This document shows, one piece after another, positions 1 to 11,358 of a DNA stretch of 64,000 nt (the first letter of the stretch is position 1; each line of letters starts with the position of its first letter). The notes beneath the pieces were generated by a model, which saw only the letters and a list, made by a program, of their open reading frames with translations, was not told the origin of the DNA and did no database searches. This stretch comes from Stomoxys calcitrans. Its lineage: Eukaryota; Arthropoda; Insecta; Diptera; Muscidae. The DNA lies in contig NC_081555.1 in assembly GCF_963082655.1 (NCBI RefSeq), positions 177,304,944-177,368,943 on the forward strand, in the 5' to 3' direction. The position numbers and the translations under genes are program-made.

Positions 1-1541
1 AGAATTGTGGCAGTCTTTAAGAAACATGGTGGTGAGGCCATTGATACCCCAGTATTTGAATTGAAGGTAAATGCGCTACATTAGCACATTAATTTATTCG
101 AAAATTATTGAAATTTTGCCTGTTTTCATGTTTTTAGGAAGTATTAACCGGCAAATATGGTGAAGATTCCAAATTGATTTATGATCTGAAGGATCAAGGT
201 GGTGAAATTTTATCTCTGCGATATGACCTGACAGTTCCTTTGGCCCGATATTTGGCCATGAGCAAAATCTCTAGCATTAAGCGTTACCACATTGCCAAAG
301 TCTATCGCAGAGATAATCCGGCCATGACACGCGGCCGCTATCGCGAGTTTTACCAATGCGTAAGTTTGAACAACTTCTCATTCTACTTATTTTTTTCTAA
401 AAAAATGTTCGTTTCAGGACTTTGATATTGCTGGCTCCTACGATCCTATGCTGCCAGACGCTGAATGTGTTAAAATTGTCTCTGAAATCTTAGACACCTT
501 AGATATAGGCGAATATGTAATCAAGTTGAACCATCGGCAACTCTTAGATGGCATGTTTGAGGCTTGTGGAGTGCCAGCGGATAAATTCCGCTCCATATGC
601 TCGGCTGTAGATAAATTGGACAAAGTATTTGATGATGATGAAGCAAAAAAATAGTTTATTTTAAATGATATTCCCTTTTTTAGTCACCCTGGGCCGAGGT
701 TCGTCGTGAAATGATTGAGGAGAAGGGCTTGGATGCCTCAACAGCTGATCAAATTGGCGAATATGTTCAGCTGAGTGGAGGCACTGATTTGGTGGAAAAA
801 CTTTTGGCAGATCCCAAATTGAAGGCTGTTAACGCTGCCGTTAAAGGCCTAGAGGGGATGCAACTGCTACTGAAATATTGTGGAGCCATGGGTCTATCAA
901 ATAAGATTAGTTTTGACCTGAGTTTGGCTCGTGGTCTGGACTACTACACGGGTGTCATCTATGAATGTGTTCTCAAGGCCGAACCAAAAATCCTGGCCAA
1001 TGGCGCTACCGAAGAACAGGGCACCGTAGGCTCTGTGGCCGGCGGTGGACGTTATGACAACCTAGTAGGCATGTTTGATCCAAAAGGCAAGCAGGTGCCT
1101 TGCGTGGGTGTTTCCATAGGTGTCGAGCGTATATTTTCTGTACTAGAGGCCAAAGCATCTGCAGCTGGCCTCAAACCTCGTACCAACGAAGTGGAGGTTT
1201 ATGTAGCATCAGCCCACAAGGGTTTGCATGAAAAACGTCTTAGCATTCTAAATGATTTATGGAACCAAGGCGTCAAGGTTAGTAAATGCTTTCCTTTAAT
1301 TAAGAAAACATGTTCTTATGTTTGTGTCTATTTCTAGGCTGAACATTCATACAAATTGAATCCCAAACTTTTAGCACAATTGCAACATTGCGAAGAACAA
1401 CAAATTCCCCTGGCCGTGGTGTTTGGTGACTCGGAATTGGAAAAAGGCATAGTAAAGTTGCGCGAAGTTAGCAGTCGTAAAGAGGAAGACATACCTTTGG
1501 CCGAGTTGGCCAACGAAATCAAAAAGAGACTGCGCAACTAA
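1..1541 (+). CDS. HisRS: Histidyl-tRNA synthetase, cytoplasmic, five 3' exons (5' end outside window)
   Basis: Class II aminoacyl-tRNA synthetase that attaches histidine to tRNA-His. I read five exons: 1-66, 138-359, 418-624, 684-1277 and 1338-1541. All introns are phase 0 with GT...AG ends and lengths 71, 58, 59 and 60 bp. They join to 430 codons plus TAA. Visible family signatures are the motif 2 region (YRRDNP, then [10 protein letters not shown]; joined residues about 78-96), the HisRS-specific histidine-binding loop [10 protein letters not shown] (about 246-255), GGGRYD (about 285-290), motif 3 [12 protein letters not shown] (about 305-316), and an alpha/beta anticodon-binding domain at the C-terminus (about 333-430). 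Compared with the usual ~500 residues, roughly the first 90 (start, any WHEP domain, motif 1) lie left of the window. Exon 3 has an in-frame stop just past its donor, so the splice at 624/684 is required. No disabling change was seen. Confidence 0.96.
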
Positions 1542-1616
1542 AATTTTTTTGGACAGCATTGCCAAAATATCCAAAAACTTGATACTCCCAATTTATTTAA
1601 ATCTCTATTATGTTGT

Positions 1617-1622
1617 ATTAAA
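1617..1622 (+). promoter_or_regulatory. Candidate polyadenylation signal (ATTAAA) for HisRS
   Basis: ATTAAA lies 76 bp past the HisRS stop codon and is the first common poly(A)-signal variant downstream. No exact AATAAA was seen between the stop and this site. Position and motif only; the cleavage site is not known. Confidence 0.35.
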
Positions 1623-1950
1623 GCGGCACGGCTTTCAAAGAAAACAAGGCTTCTTAAAAAAAAGACAAAATTCAAAATATTATGAAACGCTTTAGCAAGC
1701 TCAGAATGAAGGCTTTTAAATACATCTTAAAATACACAAGAACTATTTTTGTTGTTTTATTCCTAATGGATGGAAATGGATGTTAGGATGTTTTTTTTTT
1801 TTTTGTATTAATCTATCATTCAGTATTAACACACATCTTTAAATATCCCCCAGAATATATACATATGTATCAATTTGATTTTACCATTGAAAACGCGCAA
1901 TGACCTTTCCTTTTTGTGGAAATTTCGTTTGCTTGCATTTTTACTTTCAG

Positions 1951-2306
1951 ATCTTTGTGGTGGACCCAATTGACTTGATCAGTTTGTTTGTGACCAACAA
2001 ACAATGCCCGATTTATTTGTAAATACTTTTGTAAACGCCTCAATGCTTCTTAATGCACCTAAAAAGCCGGGCAAGCGTAGAGGACGGAAACCCAAAGCTA
2101 AAAAGCTTCCCATGTACGATGTCCAACCGCCTCCGCCACCTACGCCCCAAATGCCACAATTACCACCGCAACTTTACAACGATTATGTTAACGAATATCA
2201 ACATCAGACGCCGTATCATCCACCGCCACCCCCTCCAGCGCATCACATGGCTCCGAGCCACTATAACAGTATGGTGGGCTACGATGATATGTCTGGTATG
2301 AATAAG
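1951..2306 (+). CDS. Orphan first coding exon: AT-hook-like, proline-rich protein of unknown identity
   Basis: A pyrimidine-rich acceptor (ACTTTCAG, ending 1950) precedes the exon and a strong donor (AAG|GTAAGT) follows at 2306/2307. The coding frame starts at ATG 2004 because an in-frame TGA lies upstream at 1971, so 1951-2003 would be 5' UTR. The 101 encoded residues contain a lysine/arginine cluster with an AT-hook-like core (KRRGRKPKAKK, about residues 23-33). Proline runs follow (PPPPP and PPPPPP), then a His/Tyr/Met-rich stretch. This composition suits the low-complexity N-terminus of a nuclear DNA-binding or chromatin protein (inference). The reading frame stays open past the donor to a stop at 2417, so intron retention would give a 137-aa protein. 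No downstream exon was found. It sits between HisRS and the convergent 3' end of Rad23. I do not recognise the gene. Confidence 0.5.
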
Positions 2307-2594
2307 GTAAGTGAAATGAAGTTTACAGGCCCCAACCACCATTTAGACGAAATGAAAAGTCCTTTGGATATTGATTTTAATCTCGAGAATTATGAATTTT
2401 TATCATTTAGTATATAGTGTTCAAACATTTTTTTTGTTCTATATTCTAAATTACAACAAATGTAAGAATATGGATTATTATAAATTAATGCAATTATCAT
2501 CATCGTTTCTAAACTGCTCTCTAGACTTTCTGTAATCGGCCATTCATTGTAATGTGCTGTCATCCTTCGTTTTCCGTTCTCTTGGGTTGGTTGT
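2307..2594. other. Gap between orphan exon and Rad23 stop
   Basis: AT-rich sequence that would serve as the start of the intron after the orphan + strand exon and as the 3' UTR of the - strand Rad23 gene. I found no exact AATAAA on the minus strand here. Confidence 0.4.
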
Positions 2595-3764
2595 TTAATC
2601 CTCCATGTGTCGGCACAAAAAGTCGGCTGTCTGTTCCTCATTTTTCTCACATGCAATGTAAGCCTGCAAAACTATTTCACGTGGAAATCCTAAGGCCACC
2701 AAGCGGTCCACAGCTTGTTTCTCATCCTCTGTGAGGGTTATCTCGACCACATCCTCTCTGGGTTCTGCACCGGAATCGGTGGATTCACCACCACCTCCTC
2801 CACTGACTTCTTCATTGATCATGGCCACAAATTCATCTTGGTTTTCTCGGATAACTGACAACAACGCTGGATTAGTCTCACCAATGCGGGCCAAGACATT
2901 ACTTAACAGCTCTGGACGTTGGCGTATAACACGGCGCATTTGACTGAAACGCGGATCTTCACGCAGGAAGTTGAGGGGATTGGGGCCACCAGCGGGAGCT
3001 CCAGTTGGAGGATTGACAGTTGGAATAGATGCTGGCGGGGCTCCCATGATTTCACGTATGTCGGGTATGCCTTCGATCAAGTACTCTATAGCCCGATCTG
3101 GGTTATTGAAACTGGCAAATAGGGCACGTCGCACATCCGACTCAGGATAACCCATGCTCATAATTTCGCGAACCATCGATTCATTGGCGGCCGCTGTTGG
3201 AGAGACATCCATAATATCCAATAAATTGCTGGCACTTTGCTCCTGGCGAGCCGGTGTACTTTCGCTAGCTGCACCGGTCGTTGTTGTTGTGGTAGTGCTG
3301 CCGCTGCCACTGTTGCCACCGCTTGTAGTAGTGGCAGAGCTGGCTGTGGCAGTTACTGCTGCTGCTGTTGGGGTTGTTTCCTTTTCTTTAGGCTTTTCTT
3401 CAGTCTTTGGTTGTGATGCAGCTGGTGCCGGTGCCGACGCCGCTGATGCTGTGCTGGCACTCTGTTCACTAGGTTTCGAGCTGGCTGTTTTGGCAGCATC
3501 TTTTTCGGGTTCCTTTGCTGCCTGTGCTGGTGCTTGCACCTTTTTGGCCATCACCACCAGGAATTTGCGTTCATCAATACTATACGTTTTCAACACATTG
3601 TCATTGTCCAACACACGGCCTGCATAAATCAATTGCTGCAGTTCCGGTTGTACTCCAACTTCGGGCAATTTGTGCAAATGTGCCTTTAAGTCCCACACGG
3701 TCTTCGATTCATCGAAATCTACATAAAATGTCTTCTGGTCGAGTGTTTTGATGGTCAATTTCAT
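2595..3764 (-). CDS. Rad23: UV excision repair protein Rad23, complete and intronless
   Basis: Ubiquitin shuttle and nucleotide-excision-repair cofactor. In the family it binds the proteasome through its UBL, polyubiquitin through two UBA domains, and stabilises XPC/Rad4. The single open frame of 389 codons shows the whole family layout: UBL at residues 1-75 (begins [10 protein letters not shown]), a low-complexity Ala/Thr/Ser/Pro linker at about 76-190 with poly-Thr, UBA1 at about 194-234 ([12 protein letters not shown], ending IEYLIEGIP), the XPC-binding/STI1 domain at about 262-319 ([12 protein letters not shown]...NPALL), a Gly-rich spacer, and UBA2 at about 343-388 ([19 protein letters not shown]). 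Length is close to other insect and vertebrate Rad23 proteins. The start is the first methionine and matches the family N-terminus. The gene converges on the orphan exon at 1951-2306. A shorter divergent paralogue lies 15.8 kb away at 19593. Confidence 0.96.
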   Translation of the reverse strand: MKLTIKTLDQKTFYVDFDESKTVWDLKAHLHKLPEVGVQPELQQLIYAGRVLDNDNVLKTYSIDERKFLVVMAKKVQAPAQAAKEPEKDAAKTASSKPSEQSASTASAASAPAPAASQPKTEEKPKEKETTPTAAAVTATASSATTTSGGNSGSGSTTTTTTTGAASESTPARQEQSASNLLDIMDVSPTAAANESMVREIMSMGYPESDVRRALFASFNNPDRAIEYLIEGIPDIREIMGAPPASIPTVNPPTGAPAGGPNPLNFLREDPRFSQMRRVIRQRPELLSNVLARIGETNPALLSVIRENQDEFVAMINEEVSGGGGGESTDSGAEPREDVVEITLTEDEKQAVDRLVALGFPREIVLQAYIACEKNEEQTADFLCRHMED

Positions 3765-5403
3765 GATTTTTCACTATTCTGTGTTTTCTTCTGGATCCAG
3801 TGATGGTTTGCACACCCTATCGGCGAAAATGCAATTCCTTACTGCCAATCGAGTCGTTGTGAAAATCCACGTCGCCTTTATTAAGCAAAAATTTTATCTA
3901 CCGTTTTTTGCAATTACTTCGCTTGTGTTCTCCTCTTTTTCCGAAAGAATTTTCGCACACAAATATGACGGCAGCTTTTAAATACAGAGGACGATGTGTC
4001 AGCAATTGTACAAACATATGTTTTTGACAAATTTGTAAATTTGTTTTGTCAGTAATGGCAAGTTTGCTATTTTATACCGAAAATGCAACATCGAGTTTGA
4101 CAAAAGAACGACCCGACTGCAAAGTAGTCGGTAATCGTAATGTTATTTTTCGGAGTAAAGCCCAACAGAAGACAGAGTTGATGAAAAGTGTAGGCAAAGA
4201 ATTGCTTCATTCGTGTACACCGAAAAAAAATCTATGTGGTTGTATAATGTATGAAGGAAAAGTCGGCATATGTTTCATTCGTGTTCCCTAAAACAAGAAA
4301 ATACTTCCACGTGGTTCCAGATTTGTAAAAAAATTCTACAATGGTTTCACAAAGCTGCTATTACACGTTCGGACATATCATATGTAATTTCAAATATAAC
4401 AACTCCGACAGTTGTACATATTGTGCGACACCTACAAAAATTTAATATTAAAAATGGATTTTCGAGTAAATATGCAACTTGTTCGAATAAATCGAGCTTC
4501 TATTTCATCGAATATTCATGTACACACATGTCTATAAAAAAAAGTACAAATAACACAATACAATACAAGAGCACCCTCTAATCGTATTTGACGTACATAA
4601 GACAAGTGTTATGGATAAGAGCTGGCAAACCATCGACATTCGCTTCATTCGATTGTTTCGATATATTCTGACCTAACTATCGATACTATCGACAAATTCC
4701 CATAGTTATTTTCATTGTCTATGCTTTCAAGATCAATAATTTTTGGCTGGCGTTTACCACAGGGGTTACTACCAATCCAATGGTTGTCCATCTTATTTAT
4801 TAGTTGACAACCGTGGGTGATTTTATTAATTGATAAAATCACCATTTGGTTTTAAACAAAAATGTTGGTCAAAGGGCTAACCGGACTGCAGTTTCTGGTA
4901 TTCCAACACTTCATTAGCGGTATTCTTCGACGAATTCTCAGTCAATCATCAATGTTATGAGGTTAGACAAAAATAGTCTAAATGAGAAAACACTATTGCT
5001 CATAACTTCGAAGAAAGCTGTTAGTAATAATTTTGAAAACATATTGATTTTCACACAGCTCCACTATTTGCGGAGAGACTGCAAAAGGTTTATGAGTTAC
5101 ATATGTTATAAAATATGAATATTTTCAAATTAAAAATATGAATATTTCAAATTAATCGTAAAAACTATTAATTTGAACGTGCCGCGATTTGAATGTCCAC
5201 TATATACCTGTATACTTGTACAACAGCCAGCTAGATATGCTTGAGCTACATTTGAGAGATTGGTTGACGCGCCTTCGAAGCCTTTTTGGGATTTGCCCTT
5301 CTGACCTTACACTGTCACCAAAAGTTGGAGTTTCCCACACATCAAACCATGACCCAGAAACTGTTGCACAGTGTGATTAACTCAGTTATCGTAACGATTA
5401 TTA
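3765..5403. other. Intergenic DNA upstream of Rad23
   Basis: Contains the presumed Rad23 5' UTR and promoter directly above 3764, but no clear TATA box. The open frames at 4046-4581 have no recognisable similarity and AT-driven composition, so I treat them as chance. A cluster of ATCGA-containing motifs lies at 4619-4692 (see findings). A short fragment at 5180-5390 resembles one at about 18205-18270 (GTACAACAGC-type text) and is probably a diverged repeat. Confidence 0.5.
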
Positions 5404-5445
5404 TTGGGTTGCCCAAAAAGTAATTGCGGATTTTTCATATAGTCG
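5404..5445. mobile_element. Solo end of a mariner-type element
   Basis: After a TA dinucleotide the sequence reads TTGGGTTGCCCAAAAAGTAA and continues for about 20 bp identical to the left end of the 237-bp element at 50019-50255 (through CATATAGTCGG). No matching inverted end was found in the following 600 bp and no transposase is visible, so this is a truncated or internally decayed copy. Confidence 0.7.
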
Positions 5446-5999
5446 GTATAGTGATTTTTGTATAACGGCGTCGGTTTGTTTACCAGGCATTAGTTTTGTT
5501 AATCATTTTTCAAGATATTTGCAATTACAGGTAGTGGCAGTTGCCCAACAACAAAATATTGAGTGCACTATCTGTCAAAATCAGTGATAAGTGCAACTCT
5601 GTTTTTGTGTATGTTACAAGTTCCCGCCATTTTTCGTTCTTTGTGTTATGGTTCTTAACTATAATACACACACACACAACCAAAACTCGTTAAGAGATTG
5701 TGCATTTCGCGAGAAAAAATTGCACTCCGCTGTTTACGGTACACTACCTGTTAATTATATCATGTCGTTCTCATGTAAACAATAGAAAAAAATTGCATTT
5801 GTAATATAATGGAATGGAAAATATTTTTGAAAAATATTCCTTACGCAAATAGTTATCATTTTCTGGCCTTTTCCTGTATTATTATGGGACTATTATTAGT
5901 CCCATCGATAGTTTGCAAGCTCTATTATGGATACAGAAAGTGACAGCTCATATGAAATGTCTGATCGAGTAATAGCAGCTCATTATTGAAATTAGGTCC

Positions 6000-8256
6000 A
6001 AATAGAGAATCTACATGTTGCGAGACATGCTGACCCTTTTTAAACCATACACATAACGCACTATGCTGTTAAAAGCTAAATTCAATTTGCGGAGGCTCGA
6101 AGAATCACAATTCGAAAAAAGTTCACAACCGTATATCAAACCTCGAATTAGAAATGTTTTCGCCAGAAAAATTCGGATATTTGTGTGTGTAAAAGAGTGT
6201 GTGATCTATAAAGCACGAAGCTTTGCATAAGTCAGCCCGGCTGCAATGTTAGCATGATCGGGCCAGCTCAAAGAACTGTTAAAAACCACGCCAAAATTCC
6301 TCGCACTAGTTACAATATCAATACTTTGACCAAAAACGTAAATATCTGGTTGTCGCATGTTGAAATTCTTGTTTTTGTGAATAACCAAACATTCGGACTT
6401 ACTCGGACTTACCATTTGCAGTCGCCCAGTCATAAACGCGATGTAGGTTCGCGCTTAGTTTACTTATGTAGTCGTCTACATTGTTCACAAAGCCGCTTTG
6501 AATAATCTGCACGTCATCAGCATGCATCATAATCTGACCGTGTGCTGGTTGACGAGGCAAGTCGTTCGCATATAATGAAAAAAGAAGTGGACCTATAATC
6601 GAGCCTTGGAGAACCCCCTTAGGTACGAACAAGGGGTTAGATAATGTATTCCTTTCGCATTCAGACTGCCGTCTATCGCTCAGATACGATATAATCAGAC
6701 TCGTTGCCGTTGATGTGAAGTTAAAAAAATTCCGTAGTTTCATGCACAAAATCAGGTGATCAACCGTGTGGAAAGCTTTGGAGTGATCCAAAAGAACCAG
6801 AAAGCCAATTTTGTTCTCATCAATGTCATTTCTGATCTTCAACCAATGAAGTAATGCAACTATGCTCAGAATGGAAGCCGGGCTGTCTTTCTGACAATAG
6901 GAACTCTTGGTGAAGATATACCGACATCTGTCCATGAAGGATTTTCTCGTAAACCTTAGAGAGATAGCATAGAATTGATATCGGCCGATAATACACACTG
7001 AAGCTCAAAATTGTATTAAACAGGTAGGTAAAGTACAATAGGAGATATGGGAGTAACATTCGTAAAAATCTCGGATCAACTCCGTCCAAATCAATTGCAT
7101 TTGACTTAACACGGACAAAACTCTCATAAACTTCTTCATGGCTAACACATCGAAACTCAAAAGGACTGCGGGCATCAAAAACGAAAGCCAGCCCATCATC
7201 ATCACTGCAAAATTGCATGTCCGTTTGTATATCGGGTACGCTTATGAAGGTTCTATTGAGTTCATCTCGATCCCCATGGTATCGAGTGTTTGACTTGGGT
7301 TTTTCCACTCCGATGTCATGTATCACCTTCCACTTACTCTTCACTGCGCAATCAAATCTTGAAGAATAACACTCCATTTTAGCCGTATTAATAAAACTGT
7401 TTACTTTCCTCCTGGCTTCACGGAATTCTTCTTTCAGCTCTGGAGACTTGAAACGCCTCAATCTACTGTAAGCCAAGTCCCTATACCCGATAAGCGCCTT
7501 GATTCTTGAATTAAACCATGGCTTTGTTTTCGTCGAAGCCCTTTTAATCCTTTTTGGATCTGTTGCATCATAGAGACGTAAAATGTTATCCGTCATGAAA
7601 GCCGTCTGCTGATCGACAGTTAAAAGGGTAAATATGTCATTCCAGTTCACCTGGTAGACCAAACCAACTAAATGTTCATAATTCGAATTGCCGTAGCCAC
7701 GATAAGATATGTCCTCCTCTTCCTCCCGCAAAGCAAAATCGTAGGCGATATAAATCAGATCATGCTTAGAGAAATATGAAACAGGAATCTGATGATACCT
7801 TCAAAGAACAAATCTAAGAGAGTTTTGACGGTTGATGTGAAATGTGTGGGGTTTGTATTATTGGTGACGAATAGGCCTAATGTCAACATAGCATCAGTCA
7901 GAGTTGAATCTATAAGTATGTTTGAGTTAAACTCCCCAGTGATTATAACATAAGTATAACCCAGTGTTACGGACTCCAGTACAACCTGAAGCCCATGTAT
8001 ATCAATCGTATTATTCGGACGATAGATACAACCAACTAAAACTTTCTCACGATTTGAAGATAGTTCAACAAACACGTATTTTATCTGGTTGGTCCCCGAA
8101 TTCAGAATTTAAACCAATTCTAGCTTTTAGGTTTCTTCTGACATAAATGGCAACACCACCTCCGCGACTTCCCCTGTCAGATCTGAAACAGTATATCCAT
8201 TTAAGCTGACGAGACTGTCAGCTATGAAAGGACTAAGCCATGTTAACCGTCTAAAA
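6000..8256 (-). pseudogene. Decayed non-LTR retrotransposon (Jockey/CR1-like), 5' truncated
   Basis: Read on the minus strand, fragments of one ORF2-like protein follow in order in shifting frames. The C-terminal part of an apurinic-type endonuclease comes first (RGGGVAIYVRRNL near 8150, then GCIYRPNN and IITGEFN near 7930-8030). The linker before the reverse transcriptase follows (7731-6826). The polymerase core has DHSKAFHTVDH, GVLQGSIIGPLLFSLYANDLP-type text and HADD in place of FADD (6998-6399). Thumb and C-terminal text (YGCELFSNCDSSSLRKL) reaches about 6000. Frameshifts at about 8100, 7740, 6900 and 6400 make it non-functional. The upstream endonuclease half is missing: the element stops where a dispersed repeat begins at 8261. 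Clade placement is by eye. Confidence 0.88.
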
Positions 8257-8260
8257 TTTT

Positions 8261-9290
8261 TATACCCTCCACCATAGGATGGGGGTATACTAATTTCGTC
8301 ATTCTGTTTGTAACACCTCGAAATATGCGTCTGAGACCCCACAAAGTATATATATTCTTGACTGTCATGTCATTTTAAGTCGATCTAGCCATGTCCGTCC
8401 GTCCGTCTGTCGAAAGCACGCTAACTTTCGAAGGAGTTAAGCTAGCCGTTTGAAATTTTGCATAAATACTTTTTATTAGTGTAGGTCGGTTGGGATTGTA
8501 AATGGGCCAAATAGGTCCATTTTTTGATATAGCCGCCATATAAACCGATCTTGGGTCTTGACTTCTTAAGCCTGTAGAGGGCGCAATTCTTGTCCGATTT
8601 CACTGAAATTTTGCACGAGGTGTTTTGGTATCACTTCCAACAATTGTGGTTCAAATCGGTCCATGTTTTGATATAGCTGCCATATAAACCGATCTTGGGT
8701 CTTGACTTATAGAGGCTCTAGAGGACGCAATTCTTATCCGATTTAGTTGAAATGTTGCATGAGATGTTCTTGAGCCTCTAGATTGTGCAATTCCTATCCG
8801 ATTTGGCTGAAATTTTGCATGCGTTGTTTCGATATGACGTCCAACAACTGTGCCGAGTACGGTGTAAATCGGTTCATAACCTGATAAAGCTGCCATATAA
8901 ACCGATCTTGGATCTTGACTTCTTTACCAGATAGAGGGCGCAATTCTTACCCGATTTGGCTGAAATTTTGCATGAGGTGTTTTGTTATGACTTCCAACAA
9001 CTGTGCCAAATATGGTTTAAATCGGTTCATAAACTGACATAGCTGCCATATAAACCGATCTCCCTATTTTACTTTTTGAGCCCCTAAAAGTCCCAATTCT
9101 TATTCGATTTCGCTAAAATTTTACACACAGACTTCTACTATGGTCTCCGATACTCAATTCAATTAGCATAGCAATTATTTTCTTTTTTCCTTAGTTTGCC
9201 TAAAAAGAGATACCGCGCAAAGAACTCGTCAAATGCGATCCATGGTGGAGGGTATGTAAGATTCGGCTCGGCCGAACTTATTTTAAGTTC
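8261..9290 (+). repeat. Long dispersed repeat, copy A, with ~135-bp internal units
   Basis: Begins TATACCCTCCACCATAGGAT and ends near ATTCGGCTCGGCCGAACTTA. The interior repeats a ~135-bp module in which TGCCATATAAACCGATC, a GACTTCTT segment, a CTAGAGGGCGCAATTCTTA segment and GAAATTTTGCATGAGGTGTT recur in order. The same ends and modules recur in both orientations at 11359, 22487, 27084, 61569 and 63424. Short open frames crossing it (for example 8651-8896, minus) are by-products. The mechanism of spread is not evident: no transposase, no reverse transcriptase and no clear terminal inverted repeats. Confidence 0.85.
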
Positions 9291-10920
9291 TAAATTCGAA
9301 TTTTCTGAAATTTATCAAATTGCAAGATATATATTTTTTACAAAAAAAAAAAGTATCGGAATAATTTTATATTAAAGTTCAAGTTTATATTCAAGCTTGA
9401 TGAATTTTTTACTAAATTTTTTGCTGTAAATTTCGCACATACAGGCTTTTGGTAGCGAGCTAGGATTATTAGTGTGGGAGTGGGTTCAATTCCCACCTTA
9501 GGCTTTGGTCTGCCGCTACTGTAGTGTCACATTCTAGAAAATTATCTATAGTAACAAAAAAACGCTCCAAGCCCAGAATCTAAACCAGTAAGCTGATTAT
9601 ACAGATATTGCTGCTAGTTAAAGTTAACTAAGACTCCTTTTCAGAGATATAAGTTTATTATTATAATCAAATTATGGCCACAATGTTTTTTCCAACACTA
9701 TTCAGTAAATATTTAGATACACAGATAATTTCCATTGATAGTTTTCGTTGAATATCTGAATGGTCTTATCGCCACAGGAGCGGTAACAAATAGTATTTAC
9801 TTATGATATTAGTCTAATAGTGATATCCATTCTACCCTTGGCTGCCTGTTTAGCATGCAATGGTATAAATAGTGAACGCAGTTTAGCCGAAGGACATTTT
9901 TTTCACAAATTCTTCACATGTGCCGTTGGGGGTTTCGTCTGAATTTATAGCAGCGTCAACAAACCAGGTTCAGGATGCCGACAGAGACCAGTTAAACCTT
10001 GTGACATATAATCCGAATTTAGACATTAATTTTTATTTCACATTTTGTTTGTCATTGACAAACCACCAAATTTGGTATTCATAAAAAATAAAAGAAGTTA
10101 CCCCTCTGGGTGGAGTAGTGGGAAAAAATAGACTCAACTTAATTAGGGGTTGTTGATCTCACACACACACACTAAGCAAAGTTCTGTGGATGTGCTTCTG
10201 TACATGGCCCATTGTTACTGTATCCTTTTGGCATGGATTGACAATGTCTTCAGATTTACGCACAACATGTTTTGAAATGGGCGATTCATTCCTCTGCTGC
10301 TTGTGGGTGGTGAAAAGTATTCGTTTTTGTTTTAATTCATTAAACGATTTCATATGGATGATTATGATATTCTGGTGCAGTGCGTATAAATAACGTATTT
10401 ATCGATTAGATCAGATAATCAGTTTTTGCAAGCAATATGTTCTTAAAAGTAATTTTATATATTTTTGTGAGCTTATCTTGGCTGACCATATTTTACTGAC
10501 TGGTGGAGACACGTGACTTTTGGAACTCAGCATTGACGATGATGCTTGGTGTGAAATATGTGCTAAGGGCTTCACTCAAAGAAAAATTTCATTGAATAGG
10601 GTGTGTATAGGAACAAAAGTTTGTCTTTAAAATCCGCCTTCTCGGTCGAAACTTCTTGTAATTTATGAAAGATTACAATTTTTATTACGCAAATGTACAA
10701 TGGTGGAAAAAATAATGGACCTGGTTATTCGTAGACCCGTTGAGTTTTTGACAGTGAACTTAAAATAGAAATTAAATCTCATCTAATTTACGGATGCTCG
10801 TTATTTATTCGGTAAATTCAGTTGGAAAATATAATAGGGATAATTTTCAAAACGTTGTAATTACTAAGGAATTGTCTTCTTTCGTAACTTAAAACCTCAA
10901 TACAAAACAAATTTAAAAAT
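9291..10920. other. Intergenic DNA, no gene recognised
   Basis: AT-rich sequence without coding signatures. The only structured element is a tRNA-like segment at 9450-9497, listed separately. The overlapping open frames at 10159-10393 on opposite strands show no family resemblance. Confidence 0.5.
9450..9497 (+). ncRNA. tRNA-like segment (pol III promoter-like, probable SINE head or tRNA relic)
   Basis: A-box-like TGGTAGCGAGCTAGG (9450-9464) is followed by a perfect B-box GGTTCAATTCC within a 5-bp stem, GTGGG-TTCAATT-CCCAC (9480-9496), the geometry of a tRNA T-arm. There is no proper acceptor stem or anticodon arm, so it is not a functional tRNA. It differs from the SINE head used elsewhere in the window. 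It could be a second, rarer SINE family or a single tRNA pseudogene. Confidence 0.4.
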
Positions 10921-11226
10921 TTTTGCCCATGAATATTCCACTAAGGAACAGGGGCAAACTTCTCACATATCAATGAGTGCAGTCCGATTCAAGTTTAAGC
11001 TCAATGAGGAGGCTCAAGGGCCCTTCTTTTTATAGCCGAGTCCGAACGGCGTGCCGCAGTGCGACACCTCTTTGGAAAGAAGTTTTACATGGCAGAGTAC
11101 CTCACAAATGTTGCCAGCATTAGGAGGGGAAAATCACCGCTGAAAATTTTTTCTGATGGTCTCGCCAGGATTCGATTCGTTCAGCGTCATAGGCGGACAT
11201 GCTAACCTCTGCGCTACGGTGGCCTC
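10921..11226 (-). mobile_element. tRNA-derived SINE, near full length
   Basis: On the minus strand it starts with GAGGCCACCGTAGCGCAGAG (A-box) and continues through a B-box-like GAATCCTGGCGAG. It then shows the family body (CATTTGTGAGGTACTCTGCC, GTGTCGCACTGCGGCACGCC, TATAAAAAG) and the 3' end CATGGGCAAAAA. The tRNA-like head plus a constant non-tRNA body repeated at many sites is diagnostic of a SINE. It needs a LINE's enzymes in trans; which LINE supplied them is unknown. Confidence 0.88.
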
Positions 11227-11358
11227 GTTAAAACCTAAGAGGAGAGAAAAACAAATGGCTACAGCTTATTCACATGTTTTATTGCAAAATGTTTTCATGA
11301 ATTAAAGCACTAGCACCTAAAAATGGTTTGCGGAGTTCACACAACTGAAGAAGAGAAT

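Noticed and set aside
3154..3627. 157-codon plus-strand open frame rich in Val/Ala/Leu
   Set aside because: Antisense shadow of the Rad23 low-complexity linker, whose GCN-type codons open the opposite strand.
4046..4581. Two overlapping plus-strand frames above Rad23
   Set aside because: They lie in AT-rich intergenic DNA, have no recognisable family features and overlap each other in different registers.
8651..8896. Protein-like minus-strand frame (MAALSGYEPIYTVLG...)
   Set aside because: Similar frames appear wherever the ~135-bp repeat unit occurs (for example 40466-40693), so it reflects repeat structure, not a gene.
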